From contig NZ_MSTI01000081.1 in assembly GCF_001949125.1 (NCBI RefSeq), forward strand, positions 1 to 6,316: DNA of 6,316 nucleotides, given 5' to 3'. The position numbers and the translations under genes were made by a program. Numbering within the stretch: the stretch's first letter is position 1; each line of letters starts with the position of its first letter. This DNA comes from Deinococcus marmoris (GTDB lineage: Bacteria; Deinococcota; Deinococci; Deinococcales; Deinococcaceae). The notes under the pieces were generated by a model that was not told the DNA's origin, did not search any database, and worked only from the letters and a program-made list of their open reading frames with translations. Shown here piece by piece: positions 5,412-6,316 of this stretch.

Positions 5412-5996
5412 ATGGCCCGCACCGTCAACCCCATTCAGGACCGCACCCGGCGCGCTGGCCTGGAAAAGGCGGCCTATCTGGCGCTGTACGAGCGCGGCTA
5501 CGCGGGGGTCACGCTGGCCAACATCGCCGAACACGCCGGGGTCAGCCGGGGCACGCTGGTGTACCACTTCGGCAGCCGGGCCGGGCTGCTCTCCGCAGTG
5601 ATGCGGCGGTTTACACGCACCATCACAGTGGCGACGCGCCGGGCGCTGAGGCAGGCCGGGACGCCAGACGCCAAGCTGCAAGCCTTCGTCGAAAACCAGT
5701 TTTACGGGGTCCAGAACACGCAGCGCTTCTACACGGTTTCACTGGACTTCCTGGCGGCAGCAACGCGTGACCCGGAGCTGATGGCCGTGCAGCGCGACTT
5801 TCTGGGTCAGACGCTGGAATTGGACCTGGAACTGGCGCGGCTGGCCGGTGAGGACGGCGCGGGGGCGCGGGCGCGGCAACTCCGCGCGCTGGTAGAGGGC
5901 CTGAGCGTGCGCTTCCTGGCCGATCCCGAACCCGATCTGGCGGCCTACCGCGCCGATTGTCTGGCTGGACTGCGGGCGATTCTGGGCTGGGATTAG
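5412..5996 (+). CDS. TetR/AcrR-family transcriptional regulator
   Basis: DNA-binding repressor-type protein of 194 residues, a normal TetR length. The N-terminal domain (about 13-61) is clear: AGLEKAAYLALYERGYAGVTL leads into the helix-turn-helix IAEHAGVSRGTLVYHFGSRAGLL (38-60), with the diagnostic G-V-S-x-G-T-x-Y-x-H-F. The helical C-terminal half (VENQFYGVQNTQRFYTVSLDFLAAA and LEGLSVRFL-like VEGLSVRFL at 161-169) is the ligand-binding and dimer domain; its inducer cannot be predicted. The ATG at 5412 is chosen because GGGAGG (5402-5407) stands four bases before it and the product starts at the usual distance from the HTH; the frame is open upstream to 5286 without family-like sequence. It is divergent from doxX, which it probably controls along with itself. 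Confidence 0.87.
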   Translation: MARTVNPIQDRTRRAGLEKAAYLALYERGYAGVTLANIAEHAGVSRGTLVYHFGSRAGLLSAVMRRFTRTITVATRRALRQAGTPDAKLQAFVENQFYGVQNTQRFYTVSLDFLAAATRDPELMAVQRDFLGQTLELDLELARLAGEDGAGARARQLRALVEGLSVRFLADPEPDLAAYRADCLAGLRAILGWD

Positions 5997-5997
5997 A

Positions 5998-6025
5998 GCA
6001 GTTCTCCGAATGCAGTACTCCGGAA
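5998..6025 (+). repeat. Imperfect 14-bp tandem repeat after tetR
   Basis: GCAGTTCTCCGAAT (5998-6011) is followed directly by GCAGTACTCCGGAA (6012-6025), eleven of fourteen positions identical. It begins two bases after the tetR stop and lies just upstream of the transposase start region. It may be part of the left end of the insertion sequence, such as a transposase-binding site, but the boundary is unknown. Confidence 0.4.
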
Positions 6026-6030
6026 GGTTT

Positions 6031-6060
6031 TTGACGAATGGGGTGGGGATCGTCCATGTT
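6031..6060 (+). promoter_or_regulatory. Possible transposase promoter
   Basis: TTGACG (6031-6036) is a good -35 and CATGTT (6055-6060), 18 bases on, a weak -10. Transcription would start at about 6067, at the GTG start codon, giving a leaderless or nearly leaderless message. The -35 is reasonable; the -10 matches only three of six bases. Confidence 0.25.
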
Positions 6061-6093
6061 GATGTGTGGCAACAAAACGGACGACCCCCAGCC
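6041..6093 (+). repeat. 15-bp inverted repeat enclosing the transposase start codon
   Basis: The arm at 6041-6055 (GGGTGGGGATCGTCC) pairs with 6079-6093 (GGACGACCCCCAGCC) at 13 of 15 positions, with a 23-base loop that contains the GTG at 6066. In RNA started upstream, this stem would enclose the translation start. The pairing is seen; the regulatory meaning is inferred. Confidence 0.55.
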
Positions 6094-6316
6094 AGATTCT
6101 AGCGGCCCTGCTCCCTGGAACCAGCCTGCGTTCCACCCAGGCCGCCTATCTTCAGGTGCTGTTGGTGCTGTGGCTGGTCGTTCCTGGACGACTGAATTTC
6201 ACCAATCTGGCCCGCTATGGCGGGCCATCTGAGCGAACCCATCGCGCCTGGTTCCAGAAACCAATGCCGTGGGTGGAGTTGAACACCAGTTTGATCTTGC
6301 AGATGCAAGATCAGCA
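6066..6316 (+). CDS. Transposase N-terminal part, IS4/IS701-like (cut by window edge)
   Basis: The frame opens after the in-frame TGA at 6060-6062 and stays open to the window end, giving 83 codons from a GTG at 6066 (the first candidate start). The piece reads as a transposase N-terminus: SQILAALLPGTSLRS, then a hydrophobic AAYLQVLLVLWLVVPGRLNF and NLARYGGPSERTHRAWFQKP. The pattern of N-F-x-N-L-x-R-Y followed by S-E-R-T-x-R is typical of the N-terminal domain of some DDE transposases of the IS4/IS701 group. The catalytic domain lies beyond the window. The overlapping 64-codon frame at 6038-6232 has no such pattern. Exact family is uncertain, and the GTG start lacks a Shine-Dalgarno. Confidence 0.7.
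   Translation, partial: MATKRTTPSQILAALLPGTSLRSTQAAYLQVLLVLWLVVPGRLNFTNLARYGGPSERTHRAWFQKPMPWVELNTSLILQMQDQ
6292..6313. repeat. Near-perfect palindrome inside the transposase gene
   Basis: TGATCTTGCA (6292-6301) and TGCAAGATCA (6304-6313) are perfect inverted copies separated by GA. They lie inside the coding sequence at the right edge. Ten perfect pairs with a two-base centre are unlikely by chance at a given place, but no function can be assigned. Confidence 0.4.

Larger units (their letters stand above)
5998..6316 (+). mobile_element. Left-hand end of a second insertion sequence (cut by window edge)
   Basis: A transposase reading frame starts at 6066 and continues past the right edge. 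The IS must therefore begin between the tetR stop (5996) and about 6060, and the tandem repeat at 5998-6025 is a plausible part of its end. The left boundary is approximate, since the other terminal repeat is not in the window. It is unrelated to the ISAs1 element at the left edge. Confidence 0.5.

Noticed and set aside
6038..6232. 64-codon plus frame near the right edge
   Set aside because: Another frame of the same stretch encodes a recognisable transposase N-terminus that stays open to the window edge.
1..6316. CRISPR array, tRNA, rRNA, riboswitch or defence cassette
   Set aside because: No regularly spaced repeats, no tRNA cloverleaf or CCA-bounded element, and no nuclease, toxin or restriction gene was recognised on either strand.

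Overview
The window looks like part of a Deinococcus (Deinococcota) chromosome. The DNA is strongly GC-rich. Several genes have no Shine-Dalgarno but carry a -10-like hexamer 6-8 bases before the ATG, the pattern of leaderless transcripts common in Deinococcus. The gene repertoire also fits. The genus is inferred, not shown directly. Coding density is high and no stretch over 300 bases lacks a gene.

Layout: (1) bases 1-330 are the 3' end of an ISAs1-family transposase cut by the left edge. (2) 437-1315 (+) is an RhtA-type EamA amino-acid exporter. It converges, with one base between stop codons, on (3) a trans-aconitate 2-methyltransferase (tam, 2105-1317, -). (4) After a 159-bp divergent intergenic region, 2265-4030 (+) holds a tight three-gene run: mtnN (MTA/SAH nucleosidase), a CidA/LrgA-family protein and an LrgB-family protein, joined by a 14-nt overlap and a 1-nt gap. 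(5) The lrgB stop shares a CTAG with the stop of a convergent MOSC-domain gene (4584-4027, -). (6) Upstream of it, in the same direction, is a DoxX-family membrane protein (5252-4644, -), with a strong hairpin between them. (7) A second 159-bp divergent region carries a perfect tandem pair of 11-bp CGGYATTACGG units and separates doxX from a TetR-type regulator (5412-5996, +). (8) From just after the tetR stop to the right edge is the 5' end of a second, unrelated insertion sequence. Its transposase is open to the window edge from a GTG at 6066 and has a long inverted repeat around the start codon.

How the genes relate: tam and mtnN both deal with by-products of S-adenosylmethionine chemistry. 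MtnN cleaves SAH and MTA, and Tam uses SAM to cap trans-aconitate, a toxic spontaneous isomer of cis-aconitate. They are divergent neighbours. The coupling of mtnN to an LrgA/LrgB pair is the most intriguing context, because it suggests a membrane permease working with nucleosidase products or a related small metabolite. TetR and DoxX form a typical divergent regulator/target pair. I saw no CRISPR array, tRNA, rRNA or obvious defence system. The best candidates for something new are the mtnN-lrgAB module, the divergent LrgB signature loop, the operator-like tandem repeat, and the start-codon hairpin of the right-hand IS.
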